This document shows positions 27,580 through 36,928 of a DNA stretch of 64,000 bases, piece by piece. The notes below the pieces were generated by a model. The model was not told the origin of the DNA, ran no database searches, and worked only from the letters and a program-made list of their open reading frames with translations. The translations under genes were made by a program, and so were the position numbers. The DNA comes from Variovorax paradoxus (lineage in GTDB: Bacteria; Pseudomonadota; Gammaproteobacteria; Burkholderiales; Burkholderiaceae_C): assembly GCF_018614915.1 (NCBI RefSeq), contig NZ_JAGGNU010000048.1:1-64000 (forward strand), in the 5' to 3' direction. Every line of letters starts with the position of its first letter. The first letter of the stretch is position 1.

Positions 27580-29676
27580 TTGAACTGGCGCATCGACGTT
27601 GCAGTTCAGACCCCTGCGCACAGCGCATTAGGGGATGTACTGAGCTACGCCAGCGCCGCGCCGCTGGCGATCGGGTCGCTGGTGCGGGTGCCGCTGGGTC
27701 GTCGCGAGGTGCTGGGCGTGGCCTGGGCAGTGCATCCGCCGGAAAGCGGAGCGACGCCCTCCATCGCGCTCAAGCCCATTGCCGCCGTGCTGGATGCGCT
27801 CCCGCCCCTGGACGATGCCTGGCGCGACCTGGTGGCCTTTGCCGCCCGCTATTACCAGCGCTCGCTCGGCGAGATCGCGCTGGCCGCCCTGCCCCCGCAG
27901 TTGCGCGAGCTCGGCACGGTGCAGCTGGCGCGCCGGCTCAAGCGCCAAACCGGGCCCGCGCAGCCCCCCGCCGGCCAGCCAGCAGCTGCGCCCGCGCTGT
28001 CGCCCGAGCAGGCCGAGGCACTGTCCCGTTTCGATGCGGAAACCGGGCCCTTCCTGCTGTTCGGCAGCACCGGCAGCGGCAAGACCGAGGTCTACCTGCA
28101 GGCCGTGGCGGCGCTGCTGGCGCGCGAGCCGGCCGCGCAGGCGCTGGTGATGGTGCCCGAGATCAACCTCACGCCGCAGCTCGAAGCCCGCTTCAAGGAC
28201 CGCTTCGGCAGCGCCGCCGTGGTCTCGCTGCACAGCGGCATGACGAATCCCCAGCGCCTGGCCAGCTGGCTCGCGGCGCACGGCGGTGCGGCGCGCATCG
28301 TGCTGGGCACGCGCATGGCGGTGTTCGCCTCGATGCCGGCGCTGAAGCTGATCGTGGTCGACGAAGAGCACGACCCCAGCTACAAGCAGCAGGAAGGCGC
28401 GCGCTATTCGGCGCGCGACCTGGCGGTGTGGCGCGGCCAACGAGAAGGCGCGAAGGTGTTGCTCGGCTCGGCCACGCCCTCGCTCGAGAGCTGGCACCAG
28501 AGCCGGCCGGCCGCGGGCGAGGATACCGGCGGGCGCTACCTGCGGCTCGCCATGCCCTCGCGTATCGGCGCCGTGGCGCTGCCCGCGGTGCGGCTGGTCG
28601 ACATGAACCTGCAGCCGCCCCGGACCGTGCTCTCGGGCGCGCTGCTCGACGCCATCGGCCAGGGCATCGCGCGCGGCGAGCAGAGCATGGTGTTCCTCAA
28701 CCGGCGCGGCTACGCGCCGGTGCTGGCCTGCGGCGACTGCGGCTGGAAGAGCGAATGCCCGCACTGCAGCGCCTACCGCGTCTTCCACAAGATCGACCGC
28801 ACGCTGCGCTGCCACCACTGCGGCTTCACCGAACGCGTGCCGCGCGCCTGTCCAGCCTGCGGCAACCCCGACATCGCGCCGGTCGGCCGGGGCACCGAGC
28901 GGCTGGAGGAGCACCTGGGCGAACTGTTCGCGAGCGTGAAGCGGCCCGACGGCAGTGCGGTGCGCATCGCGCGCATCGACGCCGACAGCACGCGCAAGCA
29001 GGGCGCGCTCGAATCGCAGTTGGCGGCCGTGCACGCGGGCGAGGTCGAGGTGCTGGTGGGCACGCAGATGATCGCCAAGGGCCACGATTTCCGGCGCATC
29101 ACCCTGGTGGCCGCGGTCAACCCGGACGGCGCGCTGTTCTCGAGCGACTTTCGTGCGCCCGAACGGCTGTTCAGCCTGCTGATGCAATCGGCGGGACGCG
29201 CGGGGCGCGATGCCGCCTATCTCTCGGCACAGGGTGCGACCGCCGAGATGTGGATCCAGACCCACCATCCGCAGCACGCGCTGTTCGCGGCGCTGCGCCG
29301 GCACGACTATCCGGCTTTCGCCGAGCGCGAACTCGAAGAACGCGCCGCCGCGGGCATGCCGCCCTGCGCCTTCCAGGCGCTGCTGCGCGCCGACGCCCGC
29401 ACCCAGGAAGCGGCCCAGGCCTTCCTGAATGCCGCCAGCGAGGCGGCCGCCGCGCTGGAAGGGGCCGACCGGGTGACGCGCTACCCGGCCGTGCCGCTGG
29501 CGATCCAGCGCGTGGCCAACGTGGAAAGAGCGCAGATGCTGGTGGAAAGCGGGTCGCGCGCAGCGCTTCAGCGCCTGCTGGCCGGCTGGCAGCCGCTATT
29601 GCACGCGCTGCGGCGGCAGCCCGAAGGCAAGGGGGTGATTCGCTGGCTGGTCGACGTCGACCCGCACAGCATTTGA
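27580..29676 (+). CDS. priA: Primosomal protein N' (replication restart helicase PriA)
   Basis: A 698-residue 3'-5' DNA helicase that reloads replisomes at repaired forks. The N-terminal DNA-binding domain starts with NWRIDVAVQTPAHSALGDVL. Helicase motifs include Walker A GSTGSGKTEVY (about G162), DEEHDPSYKQQEGARYSARD (about D261), and GTQMIAKGHDF. Eight zinc-binding cysteines lie at about 384-427 (LACGDCGWKSECPHC ... CHHCGF ... CPACGNPD). No ATG fits, so the TTG at 27580 is taken as the start; the open frame extends 43 codons further up but those residues do not look like PriA. Upstream sits the DnaA-box region. Confidence 0.93.
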   Translation: MNWRIDVAVQTPAHSALGDVLSYASAAPLAIGSLVRVPLGRREVLGVAWAVHPPESGATPSIALKPIAAVLDALPPLDDAWRDLVAFAARYYQRSLGEIALAALPPQLRELGTVQLARRLKRQTGPAQPPAGQPAAAPALSPEQAEALSRFDAETGPFLLFGSTGSGKTEVYLQAVAALLAREPAAQALVMVPEINLTPQLEARFKDRFGSAAVVSLHSGMTNPQRLASWLAAHGGAARIVLGTRMAVFASMPALKLIVVDEEHDPSYKQQEGARYSARDLAVWRGQREGAKVLLGSATPSLESWHQSRPAAGEDTGGRYLRLAMPSRIGAVALPAVRLVDMNLQPPRTVLSGALLDAIGQGIARGEQSMVFLNRRGYAPVLACGDCGWKSECPHCSAYRVFHKIDRTLRCHHCGFTERVPRACPACGNPDIAPVGRGTERLEEHLGELFASVKRPDGSAVRIARIDADSTRKQGALESQLAAVHAGEVEVLVGTQMIAKGHDFRRITLVAAVNPDGALFSSDFRAPERLFSLLMQSAGRAGRDAAYLSAQGATAEMWIQTHHPQHALFAALRRHDYPAFAERELEERAAAGMPPCAFQALLRADARTQEAAQAFLNAASEAAAALEGADRVTRYPAVPLAIQRVANVERAQMLVESGSRAALQRLLAGWQPLLHALRRQPEGKGVIRWLVDVDPHSI

Positions 29677-29683
29677 GCGCCGC

Positions 29684-29893
29684 TCAGGGCGAGCCCACGG
29701 GCTGCTTGCCCATTTCGATGTAGCGCAACTCCGAACGGCGACGTCGATGCGAATGGCCGGGCCAGGCGAGCAGCAACAGGCTGGCCCCGCCCGTCGCGAG
29801 CGCACTGCCGATGCCCAGCGCATCGGCGAGCCAAAGCCAACTGACGATGGCAAGCCATGCCATCCAGAGCATCCAGCGCGTCAAAGTCGTCAT
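29684..29893 (-). CDS. Small two-helix membrane protein, unknown
   Basis: A 69-residue protein, MTTLTRWMLWMAWLAIVSWL and onward, with two predicted membrane helices (about 5-25 and 28-45) and a basic tail HSHRRRRSELRYIEMGKQP. A strong GGGGGA ribosome site lies before the ATG at 29893. It is convergent with priA, separated by seven bases; a short TGAGC/GCTCA dyad (29674-29686) spans the priA stop. I do not recognise a family. Confidence 0.55.
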   Translation of the reverse strand: MTTLTRWMLWMAWLAIVSWLWLADALGIGSALATGGASLLLLAWPGHSHRRRRSELRYIEMGKQPVGSP

Positions 29894-30095
29894 GTCGATT
29901 CCCCCGGTTCCTGGCGCCACTTTAGCAGTGGAAATGCAAACAGAAGCATTAGTCAAAAGCAATAGTTAACACTATCCCCCGGTTCGTGGACACGTTTTGT
30001 AGGAAATATCCTGAAACAACGATTGCGCCGCCCGGATTCGCTGCCGAAGCTATGCAAAGTGGGCTCGCTTCCGGGCTCGAGCGGAAGGTGATGCC

Positions 30096-30722
30096 GTGAA
30101 AACGCCGTCGGGATGGGTGGGGGCGCTGGCCCTGGCTAGCGCAGCCTGGAGCACGCAGGCTGCCGAAATCGAGCTGGAGGGCAACCGGCTGCTGGTGAAC
30201 GGCATGCTGGACGGGCGCTCGATGAAAGCTTTTGCCGAGCATCTGGCCAGCGGCAAGGTGCGCACCGTGGTGTTCGAGAACTCCTTCGGCGGCACCGCCG
30301 AAGCCGCGGTCGATTTCGCGCGTGCGATCCGCGCCAGCGGCGTCAACACCGAGGCCAAGGGCCAGTGCCATGCGGCCTGCGCCTATGCCTTCCTGGCCGG
30401 CAAGGAGCACCGCTTCGGGCGCGGGTTCCAGGTCAACGCGCTGCTGATCCCGGTCGCGGCCCGACCGCGGCCGGAAGAACTGGCCAGCCGCTGGCGTGGC
30501 GAGGAGGCGAACAGGACGCTGGCCGAACTCACCGCCGCGCCGAGCGAGGCCGGCGCGGAACGCTGGCAGCCGGACCACGGCGTGCTCTTCACCTCCACGC
30601 CCACGCTCTTCGGCCACATCTACAACAGCTTTTATTGCGACGGCACCCAGGGCCGCGACACCTCGCGCTGCGAGGTGCTGTCCGATGCAGACCCCTACAA
30701 GCTCGGCGTGCTGACACCCTGA
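30096..30722 (+). CDS. Periplasmic ClpP-like (COG3904-type) protein
   Basis: A 208-residue exported protein with a signal peptide ending TQAAE. The pattern VVFENSFGGTAEAAVDFARAIRASGV followed by KGQCHAACAYAFLAGKEHRF resembles the periplasmic ClpP-crotonase-like family known as COG3904. In most relatives the position after CH is serine (a likely nucleophile); here it is alanine (CHAAC), so peptidase activity is doubtful. Paired cysteines near the C-terminus (FYCDGTQGRDTSRC) may form a disulfide. The gene is convergent with the AEC transporter gene. Function unknown. Confidence 0.6.
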   Translation: MKTPSGWVGALALASAAWSTQAAEIELEGNRLLVNGMLDGRSMKAFAEHLASGKVRTVVFENSFGGTAEAAVDFARAIRASGVNTEAKGQCHAACAYAFLAGKEHRFGRGFQVNALLIPVAARPRPEELASRWRGEEANRTLAELTAAPSEAGAERWQPDHGVLFTSTPTLFGHIYNSFYCDGTQGRDTSRCEVLSDADPYKLGVLTP

Positions 30723-31733
30723 TCAACGAATCCAGCCCACCGCCAGCGGGAAGCTGAAGAAGGCCGCCACGGTGGTCCAGAAGATGATGCGCGCGATGCG
30801 TCCGGCGTCGGCGCCGAAGCGTTCGGCCAGCATCGCGACATTGCTGGCGCTCGGCAGCGCCGCCACCAGCACGATCGCCATCACGGCCGGTTCGCCGAGC
30901 GGCACGCCGAGCGCGATCGCGCACCGCGCAGCGCCCCAGACCAGCAGCGGATGCATCAGCAGCTTGACCGCCACCACCGACAGCACGTCGGCAAGCGGCG
31001 CCTGCCGCGGCGGCGGCGCGGCGCTGCCCATGGCCGCGGCGACGAGTGCGCTCGCGCGGTGCTCGCGCGCCAGCAGGGCCGAACGCGCCAGCACCGCGCC
31101 GATCGTGAACAGCGCGACCGGCGAGGCGGCGTCGGCCAGCATCGCGATCGTGCGTTCCACCGGTCCCGGCAGCGCGAAGCGGGCGGCCGAGGCCAGCCCT
31201 CCGAGCACGATGGCCCACGGCATCGGGTTCTGCGCGATGCCGCGCAAGGCCTGCCGGGCCGCCTTGGCCGCGCCGTGCTCGTCCGCGCCGTCCAGGCGCG
31301 ACAGCGCGATGCACAGCGAGGAGGTCACGAGCAGGTCGAAGGCGATCGTGATGATCATCGGCGAAGCCGCCTGGGTGCCGAGGATCGCGACCAGGAGCGG
31401 CACGCCCATGAAGCCGGTGTTCGGGAACGCGGCCACCAGTGCGCCGAAGGCCGCGTCGTTCCAGCCGATGCGCTGCCTGCGCGCCAGGGCCATGGTGGCT
31501 GCGACCACGATCAGCGCACTGGCGCCCCACACCAGCGCCACGCCGGCGTCGAGCAGCTGCGCGATCGGCGCGCCGGCGCCGAAACGGAACAACATGCACG
31601 GCAGCGCGAAATAGAGCACGAAGGCATTGAGGCCCGGAATGGCCGCGAGCGGCAGCGCACCCGCGCGAGCTGCTGCGTAGCCGGCCGCGATCAGCGCAAA
31701 GAAGGGAATGGTGACAAGGAGGATCTGCAGCAC
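30723..31733 (-). CDS. AEC (auxin efflux carrier) family transporter
   Basis: A 336-residue inner-membrane protein with about ten predicted helices in two five-helix bundles, as in the AEC/MdcF family. Marker segments are FFALIAAGYAAARAG, LPCMLFRFGAGAPIAQL, AAFPNTGFMGVPLLVAILG, and the late LMHPLLVWGAARCA and VAALPSASNVAMLAERFG. The start is uncertain: GTG 31733 places the first helix at the N-terminus but has no clear ribosome site. It lies 27 bases behind the cardiolipin-synthase-like gene. Members move malonate, other carboxylates or auxin-like compounds. Confidence 0.83.
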   Translation of the reverse strand: MLQILLVTIPFFALIAAGYAAARAGALPLAAIPGLNAFVLYFALPCMLFRFGAGAPIAQLLDAGVALVWGASALIVVAATMALARRQRIGWNDAAFGALVAAFPNTGFMGVPLLVAILGTQAASPMIITIAFDLLVTSSLCIALSRLDGADEHGAAKAARQALRGIAQNPMPWAIVLGGLASAARFALPGPVERTIAMLADAASPVALFTIGAVLARSALLAREHRASALVAAAMGSAAPPPRQAPLADVLSVVAVKLLMHPLLVWGAARCAIALGVPLGEPAVMAIVLVAALPSASNVAMLAERFGADAGRIARIIFWTTVAAFFSFPLAVGWIR

Positions 31734-31759
31734 GCGGGCGATTGTCGTCGTCGTGGCTC

Positions 31760-33043
31760 TCAGAGCTGGGGCGACAGCAGCGCGGCCAGGTGTTCCATCA
31801 GCTTCTCGCGCCGAGGCCGATCCTGCCACTGGGCGAAGCTCAGCGTCCTGCTCTTGGCGAGGTCCGCCTCGAACTGTGCCACTTGTGACTTGGCGAACGC
31901 CTCGTCGTAGATATTGAGGTTGGCCTCGTCGTTGAGTCGGAAGGAGCGATTGTCGAAATTGGTCGATCCGACCGACACCAGAAGATCGTCGACCACCATT
32001 ACCTTGCAGTGGTACATGGTCGGTTGGAATTCGCTGATCTGCACGCCGGCTTCGAGGAGCGGGCCCCAGCCGGCGCGCGACGCGCCACGCACGGTCTGCG
32101 CGTCCGTGATCGGTCCCGGCGTGATGATGCGCACGCGCACACCGCGCTTCACGGCCGCGATCAGGGCGTCGCGCGCAAGATCGTCGGGCACGAAGTAGGC
32201 GCTCGAGAGATCGATGGTCCGAGTGGCCGCGGCGATCGACAACAGGTACATCAGATGCATGCTTTCGCTGCCGCCGGACGGCGAACTGCTGAACATCTGC
32301 GCAGCGCCTGCACCGCGCGCCGGAATGGCCGGGAAATAGCGTTCGCCGTGCAGCACTGCGCCCGAGGCCTTGATCCAGTTGTCCATGAACACGGCCTGCA
32401 TCTGCGCGACCACTGGACCTTCCACCATGTAGTGCGAGTCGCGCCAATGGTCGGGATCCTGCGCGTCGCCCGTCCACTCCGGCGCGATGCCCACGCCGCC
32501 GGTAAAGCCCACCGCGCCGTCGGCCACCAACAGCTTCCGGTGCGTGCGGTTGTTGAAGCGCGCGATGTCGTACCAGCTCGGCTTGTGGAACCTGCGGATC
32601 TCGACGCCCGCCTCTTCCATCGATCTCAGCAGCTGCTCTTCGATCTTCTGACTGCCCACCCAGTCGAGCAGCACATGCACCTTGACACCGGCGCGCGCCC
32701 GTTCCGACAGCGCTTCGGCGAAGGCGCGTCCGATGTCGCCGGACCAGTAGATGTAGGTCTCGAAGGTGACGCTCCTCTTCGCGCCGCGGATGGCCGCGAG
32801 CATCGGCGGAAAGATCCGGTCGCCGTTGATCAGCGCTTCGAAACGGTTGCCCTGCGCGATCGGCGGGCCGAGCAATACGCTCATCGCGCGGCGAAACTGC
32901 GGATCGTGCAGGCCGTACTCGCGTTCGATGTGCTGCTCGATCTTCTTCTCGCCGGGCACGAGGTTGAGCACCAACAACGTCGCCAGCAGCGTCGCCAGCG
33001 CCGACCAGAAGGCAATGGCGAGCGGATGTCTTGTTTTTTTCAT
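31760..33043 (-). CDS. Phospholipase D-family cardiolipin synthase-like protein (ClsB-like)
   Basis: A 427-residue protein with one N-terminal membrane anchor (about 8-28) and two HKD motifs: HRKLLVADGAVGFTGG in the first half and HCKVMVVDDLLVSVGSTNFDNRS in the second. VTFETYIYWSGDIG and SAYFVPDD are typical of cardiolipin synthases, which join phosphatidyl groups to form cardiolipin. The first HKD is followed by the usual GGVGI loop. It is divergent from the rep helicase gene. With the lipoprotein at 2169 it makes two PLD-type enzymes in this window. Confidence 0.87.
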   Translation of the reverse strand: MKKTRHPLAIAFWSALATLLATLLVLNLVPGEKKIEQHIEREYGLHDPQFRRAMSVLLGPPIAQGNRFEALINGDRIFPPMLAAIRGAKRSVTFETYIYWSGDIGRAFAEALSERARAGVKVHVLLDWVGSQKIEEQLLRSMEEAGVEIRRFHKPSWYDIARFNNRTHRKLLVADGAVGFTGGVGIAPEWTGDAQDPDHWRDSHYMVEGPVVAQMQAVFMDNWIKASGAVLHGERYFPAIPARGAGAAQMFSSSPSGGSESMHLMYLLSIAAATRTIDLSSAYFVPDDLARDALIAAVKRGVRVRIITPGPITDAQTVRGASRAGWGPLLEAGVQISEFQPTMYHCKVMVVDDLLVSVGSTNFDNRSFRLNDEANLNIYDEAFAKSQVAQFEADLAKSRTLSFAQWQDRPRREKLMEHLAALLSPQL

Positions 33044-33155
33044 GCGGCGTGGGCGATCACAAAGACGAACAGGTCTAACACGGCGCTACATCTGCGGCCG
33101 TCCGACGGCGCCCCGTATCATTGCCCGCTTTGCGCCTTTCCCCCTCCCCGTCTTC

Positions 33156-35255
33156 ATGTCCTCCGGTCTCAACCTCGCGCAACAAGAAGCCGTCAACTTC
33201 CTGCATGGCCCCTGCCTCGTGCTCGCGGGCGCGGGTTCGGGCAAGACGCGCGTGATCACGCACAAGATCGCGCGGCTGATCCAGGCCGGCCTGGAGCCGA
33301 AGCGCATCGCAGCCATCACCTTCACCAACAAGGCCGCGGCCGAGATGCGCGAACGCGCCAAGGGGCTGATCGGGCGCGACGCGAAGCACGTGGTGGTCTG
33401 CACCTTCCACGCGCTGGGCGTGCGCATGATGCGCGAGGACGGCGCGGTGCTCGGCCTGAAGCCGGCCTTCAGCATCCTCGACAGCGACGACGTGACGAAG
33501 ATCCTCAAGGACGCCGGCGGCACCACCGATGCGGCGACCGCGCGCATCTGGCAGTGGACCATCAGCAAGTGGAAGAACATGGGCCTGAACGCCGCGCAGG
33601 CCGAGGCCCAGGCCGCCGACGACAACGAACGCATCACCGCGCGCATCATGGGCCGCTACGAAGAGCGGCTCGCCGCCTACCAGAGCGTGGACTTCGACGA
33701 CCTGATCGGCATGCCGCTCAAGCTGCTGCAGCAGCATGACGAGGTGCGCGCCAAGTGGCAGGCGGCGCTCGGCCACGTGCTGGTCGACGAATACCAGGAC
33801 ACCAACGCCACGCAGTACGAGGTGCTGAAGGCGCTGGTCGGCGAGCGCGGGCGCTTCACCGCGGTGGGCGACGACGACCAGTCGATCTACGGCTGGCGCG
33901 GCGCGACGCTCGACAACCTGAAGAAGCTGCCGATCGACTATCCGAGCCTCAAGGTCATCAAGCTCGAGCAGAACTACCGCAGCACCAGCGCGATCCTGCG
34001 CGCGGCCAACAACGTGATCGGGCCGAACCCCAAGCTCTTTCCGAAGACGCTGTTCAGCGAGCTCGGCGAGGGCGAGCCGGTGCGCGTGGTCGACGCCGAC
34101 AGCGAGGCGCACGAGGCCGAGCGCACGGTGGCGCGCATCCAGAGCCTGCGCGGCGGCGATGCCACCACGCAAGGGCAGCAGCACAAGGAGTTCCGCGACT
34201 TCGCGATCCTCTACCGCGCCAACCACCAGGCGCGCGTCTTCGAGCAGGCACTGCGCAAGGCGCAGATCCCGTACAAGGTCTCGGGCGGCCAGAGCTTCTT
34301 CGACCGCGCCGAGATCAAGGACCTGTGCGGCTGGTTCCGGCTCTGGGTCAACAACGACGACGACCCGGCCTTCCTGCGCGCCGTGACCACGCCCAAGCGC
34401 GGCATCGGCCACACCACGCTGGCCAGCCTGGGCACCTTCGCGAGCCAGTACAAGCTGAGCCTGTTCGAAGCCCTGTTCTCGCCCTCGCTGCCGAGCGTGA
34501 TGCCCAAGCGTGCGCTGGAAGGCCTGCACGAATTCGGCCGCTACATCAACGACCTGGAATACCGCGCGCGCCGCACTATGGGCGCCGAGGACGCGCGCGC
34601 CTTCCTGGCCGACTGGCTGAAGGAGATCGACTACGAGAAGCATCTCTACGACGGCGAGGACAGCGAGCAGGTCGCGGCCGGCCGCTGGACCAACGTGCTC
34701 GAGTTCTGCGACTGGATGTCGCAGCGCTGCGGCGGGCAGATCGACGACGCATCGGGAGCCACGGTCGAGAGCGAACGCAAGAGCTTGCTCGAAGTGGCGC
34801 AGACCATCTCGCTGCTGTCCACCATCAGCGAGCGCGAGAAGGACCAGAACGTCGTCACGCTCTCCACGCTGCATGCATCCAAGGGACTCGAGTGGCCGCA
34901 CGTCATGCTGGTCGGCGTGACCGAGGGACTGCTGCCCTTCAAGCTCGACGACGACGGCGGCCGGCAGGAGAAGATCAGCGACGACACGCTGCAGCGCCTG
35001 CAGGAAGAACGCCGCCTGATGTACGTGGGCATCACACGCGCGCAGCGCAGCCTGGCGGTGAGCTGGACCAAGCGGCGCAAGCAGGGCCGCGAGATGGTGC
35101 CGGCGCAGCCGAGCCGCTTCATCGCCGAGATGGCGCTGGACAAGAAGACCACCCGGGAAGACCCGCGCGAGAAGCTCAAGGCCCTGCGCGCCGAGTTCGC
35201 GCGCAAGGTGCAGGACAACGCGGCGGCAGCAGCAGCAGCGGCGGCAGCGCCATGA
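33156..35255 (+). CDS. rep: ATP-dependent DNA helicase Rep (UvrD/Rep superfamily 1)
   Basis: A 699-residue superfamily-1 helicase starting at ATG 33156 (MSSGLNLAQQEAVNFL, the family N-terminus). Walker A is GAGSGKT (K30), followed by AAITFTNKAAAEMRERA, the DEYQDTN Walker B, GDDDQSIYGWRGA, and C-terminal TLHASKGLEWPHV and RRLMYVGITRAQRSL. The size and pattern match Rep, which helps forks through obstacles. The extreme C-terminus is a run of about ten alanines encoded by GC-rich triplets (35220-35252). The stop overlaps the start of the next gene (ATGA), coupling it to an envelope gene pair. Confidence 0.93.
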   Translation: MSSGLNLAQQEAVNFLHGPCLVLAGAGSGKTRVITHKIARLIQAGLEPKRIAAITFTNKAAAEMRERAKGLIGRDAKHVVVCTFHALGVRMMREDGAVLGLKPAFSILDSDDVTKILKDAGGTTDAATARIWQWTISKWKNMGLNAAQAEAQAADDNERITARIMGRYEERLAAYQSVDFDDLIGMPLKLLQQHDEVRAKWQAALGHVLVDEYQDTNATQYEVLKALVGERGRFTAVGDDDQSIYGWRGATLDNLKKLPIDYPSLKVIKLEQNYRSTSAILRAANNVIGPNPKLFPKTLFSELGEGEPVRVVDADSEAHEAERTVARIQSLRGGDATTQGQQHKEFRDFAILYRANHQARVFEQALRKAQIPYKVSGGQSFFDRAEIKDLCGWFRLWVNNDDDPAFLRAVTTPKRGIGHTTLASLGTFASQYKLSLFEALFSPSLPSVMPKRALEGLHEFGRYINDLEYRARRTMGAEDARAFLADWLKEIDYEKHLYDGEDSEQVAAGRWTNVLEFCDWMSQRCGGQIDDASGATVESERKSLLEVAQTISLLSTISEREKDQNVVTLSTLHASKGLEWPHVMLVGVTEGLLPFKLDDDGGRQEKISDDTLQRLQEERRLMYVGITRAQRSLAVSWTKRRKQGREMVPAQPSRFIAEMALDKKTTREDPREKLKALRAEFARKVQDNAAAAAAAAAAP

Positions 35256-35680
35256 AGCGGCACCTGCTGCTCGCCCTGTGCATCGCCGCCGGCAGCGCCG
35301 CGGCCCAGCCGGCATGCCCGGCCAGCGGCCGCGAGCTGCCGGTCGAAGCGCTCTACGGCCAGTGGGAGGCGCGCTTCGAAGGCGTGCCGGGCATCGCGCG
35401 GCTGCAGCTCGCCAGGCATCCCGACTATGCCGGCGTGCGCGGCACCATCACGCGCGAAGGCGGCACGGCGCCCTCGACGGTGGCCCAGCTCGCGGGCGAC
35501 ATCGACGACGAGGGCTTGCTCAACATCGACGAATCGATGGACGGCCGCGCCATCAGCGGCGTGTGGCTCGGCGAGCTGCAGGCCGGATCCTGCGGCAAGG
35601 AATTCAGGGGAAGCTGGCGAAACGCCGCCGACGACAGCACGCGTCCCTTTGTGCTGAACAAGACGGGCAGTTGGCAATGA
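35252..35680 (+). CDS. Small exported protein of unknown function
   Basis: A 142-residue protein with a clear signal peptide (MKRHLLLALCIAAGSAAAQ). The mature part has GQWEARFEGVPGIARLQL, GTITREGG and GVWLGELQAGSCGKEFRGSWRN, two cysteines that may pair, and a beta-rich look. It overlaps rep upstream and pldA downstream by four bases at each end, so it should be translated with both. I do not recognise a characterised family. Its link to pldA suggests a periplasmic helper of outer-membrane phospholipase A, but that is a guess. Confidence 0.75.
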   Translation: MKRHLLLALCIAAGSAAAQPACPASGRELPVEALYGQWEARFEGVPGIARLQLARHPDYAGVRGTITREGGTAPSTVAQLAGDIDDEGLLNIDESMDGRAISGVWLGELQAGSCGKEFRGSWRNAADDSTRPFVLNKTGSWQ

Positions 35681-36837
35681 ACACACGCATCACCACCACT
35701 ATTGCAGCGCTGCTTGCCGGCTTCGGCATCGCAGGCGCGCACGCACAACCGGCAGAGAAGCCGCCGAGCCCGCTGGCCGAATCGCAGTTGACCTGGCAGC
35801 AATGCCAGCGCCTGGCCGACAACAAGGAAGCGCGCCTGGCCTGCTTCGATCGCTGGGCGCAGCAGCAGACCTTGCCCGCCGCCTCGGTACCGGCGGCGCC
35901 GCCGGTGCTCGCCAACACGCAGCCGCCGGCGCCGGTGGACGCCGCCATGCCGGCCACGCGCGTGGTCTCGGTCGCCACCGAGGAAGGCTGCCGCGACCGC
36001 CAGTACTCCGTGCTCTCGCGCTTCTGGGAACTCGAGAACGGCACCGACTGCGGCGCCTTCAGCTTCCGCGCCTACCGGCCGCTCAACGTGTCAGCCTCGG
36101 CAGCCACCAACCAGCCGCAGACGCCGACCTCGCCTGCGGCCGGCCACAGCGGCGACGACATCGCCTACCAGGCCAACGAGATGCGCATCGGCCTCTCGGT
36201 GCGCACCAAGCTGGCCCAGGGCATGCTGACGCAGAACGATCCGGTCAAGAAGGATTCGCTGTGGTTCGGCTACAGCCAGCAGTCCACCTGGCAGCTGTTC
36301 AACGGCGCGATCTCTCGGCCCTTCCGCACCACCGACCACGAGCCGGAGCTGATGTACGTCTATCCCACCGACGTGCAGCTGGCGGGCGGCTGGCGCTGGC
36401 GCTATGCGGGTGTCGGCCTGGTGCACCAGTCGAACGGCCAGAGCCTGCCCTATTCGCGCAGCTGGAACCGCGTCTACCTGATGGGCGGCATGGAGCTGGA
36501 CGATCGCTTCACGCTCACCGGCCGCGTGTGGCAGCGCCTGCATGAAGATGCCGCGAAGGACGACAACCCGGACATCTCCAACTACATCGGCCGCGCCGAA
36601 CTCACGGGCCGCTGGAACCTCAACCGCGACAACACGCTCGGCGTGACGGTGCGCAACAACCTGCGCAACAGTGGGCGCGGCTCGGTGCGGCTCGAATGGC
36701 TCAAGCCCATCGGCGACTCGAGCCGGAGCAACCTGCACTTCCACACGCAGCTGTTCCACGGCTACGGCGACACGCTGGTCGACTACAACCGCAAGCGCAC
36801 GGTGCTGAGCATCGGCCTGAGCCTGGTCGACTTCTAG
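35677..36837 (+). CDS. pldA: Outer-membrane phospholipase A (OMPLA/PldA)
   Basis: A 386-residue outer-membrane beta-barrel that hydrolyses phospholipids misplaced in the outer leaflet. After a signal peptide (about 1-23) comes a ~90-residue extension with LTWQQCQRLADNKEARLACFDRWA, a cysteine pair often seen in Burkholderiales envelope proteins. The barrel carries the catalytic histidine and serine in VHQSNGQSLPYSRSWNRVYL (about H250, S252, then Asn). The C-terminus ends in phenylalanine (SLVDF), fitting for outer-membrane assembly. It overlaps the small exported protein gene by ATGA. Confidence 0.9.
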   Translation: MNTRITTTIAALLAGFGIAGAHAQPAEKPPSPLAESQLTWQQCQRLADNKEARLACFDRWAQQQTLPAASVPAAPPVLANTQPPAPVDAAMPATRVVSVATEEGCRDRQYSVLSRFWELENGTDCGAFSFRAYRPLNVSASAATNQPQTPTSPAAGHSGDDIAYQANEMRIGLSVRTKLAQGMLTQNDPVKKDSLWFGYSQQSTWQLFNGAISRPFRTTDHEPELMYVYPTDVQLAGGWRWRYAGVGLVHQSNGQSLPYSRSWNRVYLMGGMELDDRFTLTGRVWQRLHEDAAKDDNPDISNYIGRAELTGRWNLNRDNTLGVTVRNNLRNSGRGSVRLEWLKPIGDSSRSNLHFHTQLFHGYGDTLVDYNRKRTVLSIGLSLVDF

Positions 36838-36928
36838 GGCTTTCGGAAACCTCGGTCGAGGTGGCGAGCGGATTGCGCCTAGCATGGCGCACTCCTCTTC
36901 ATACAAACACCAAGACACGGAGGCTCGC

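Noticed and set aside
33075..35315. A 746-codon minus-strand frame opposite rep
   Set aside because: Antisense shadow of the helicase gene without any domain.
36849..36862. Short ACCTC-GGTC-GAGGT dyad after pldA as a terminator
   Set aside because: The stem is only five base pairs and no T run follows; too weak to call in GC-rich DNA.
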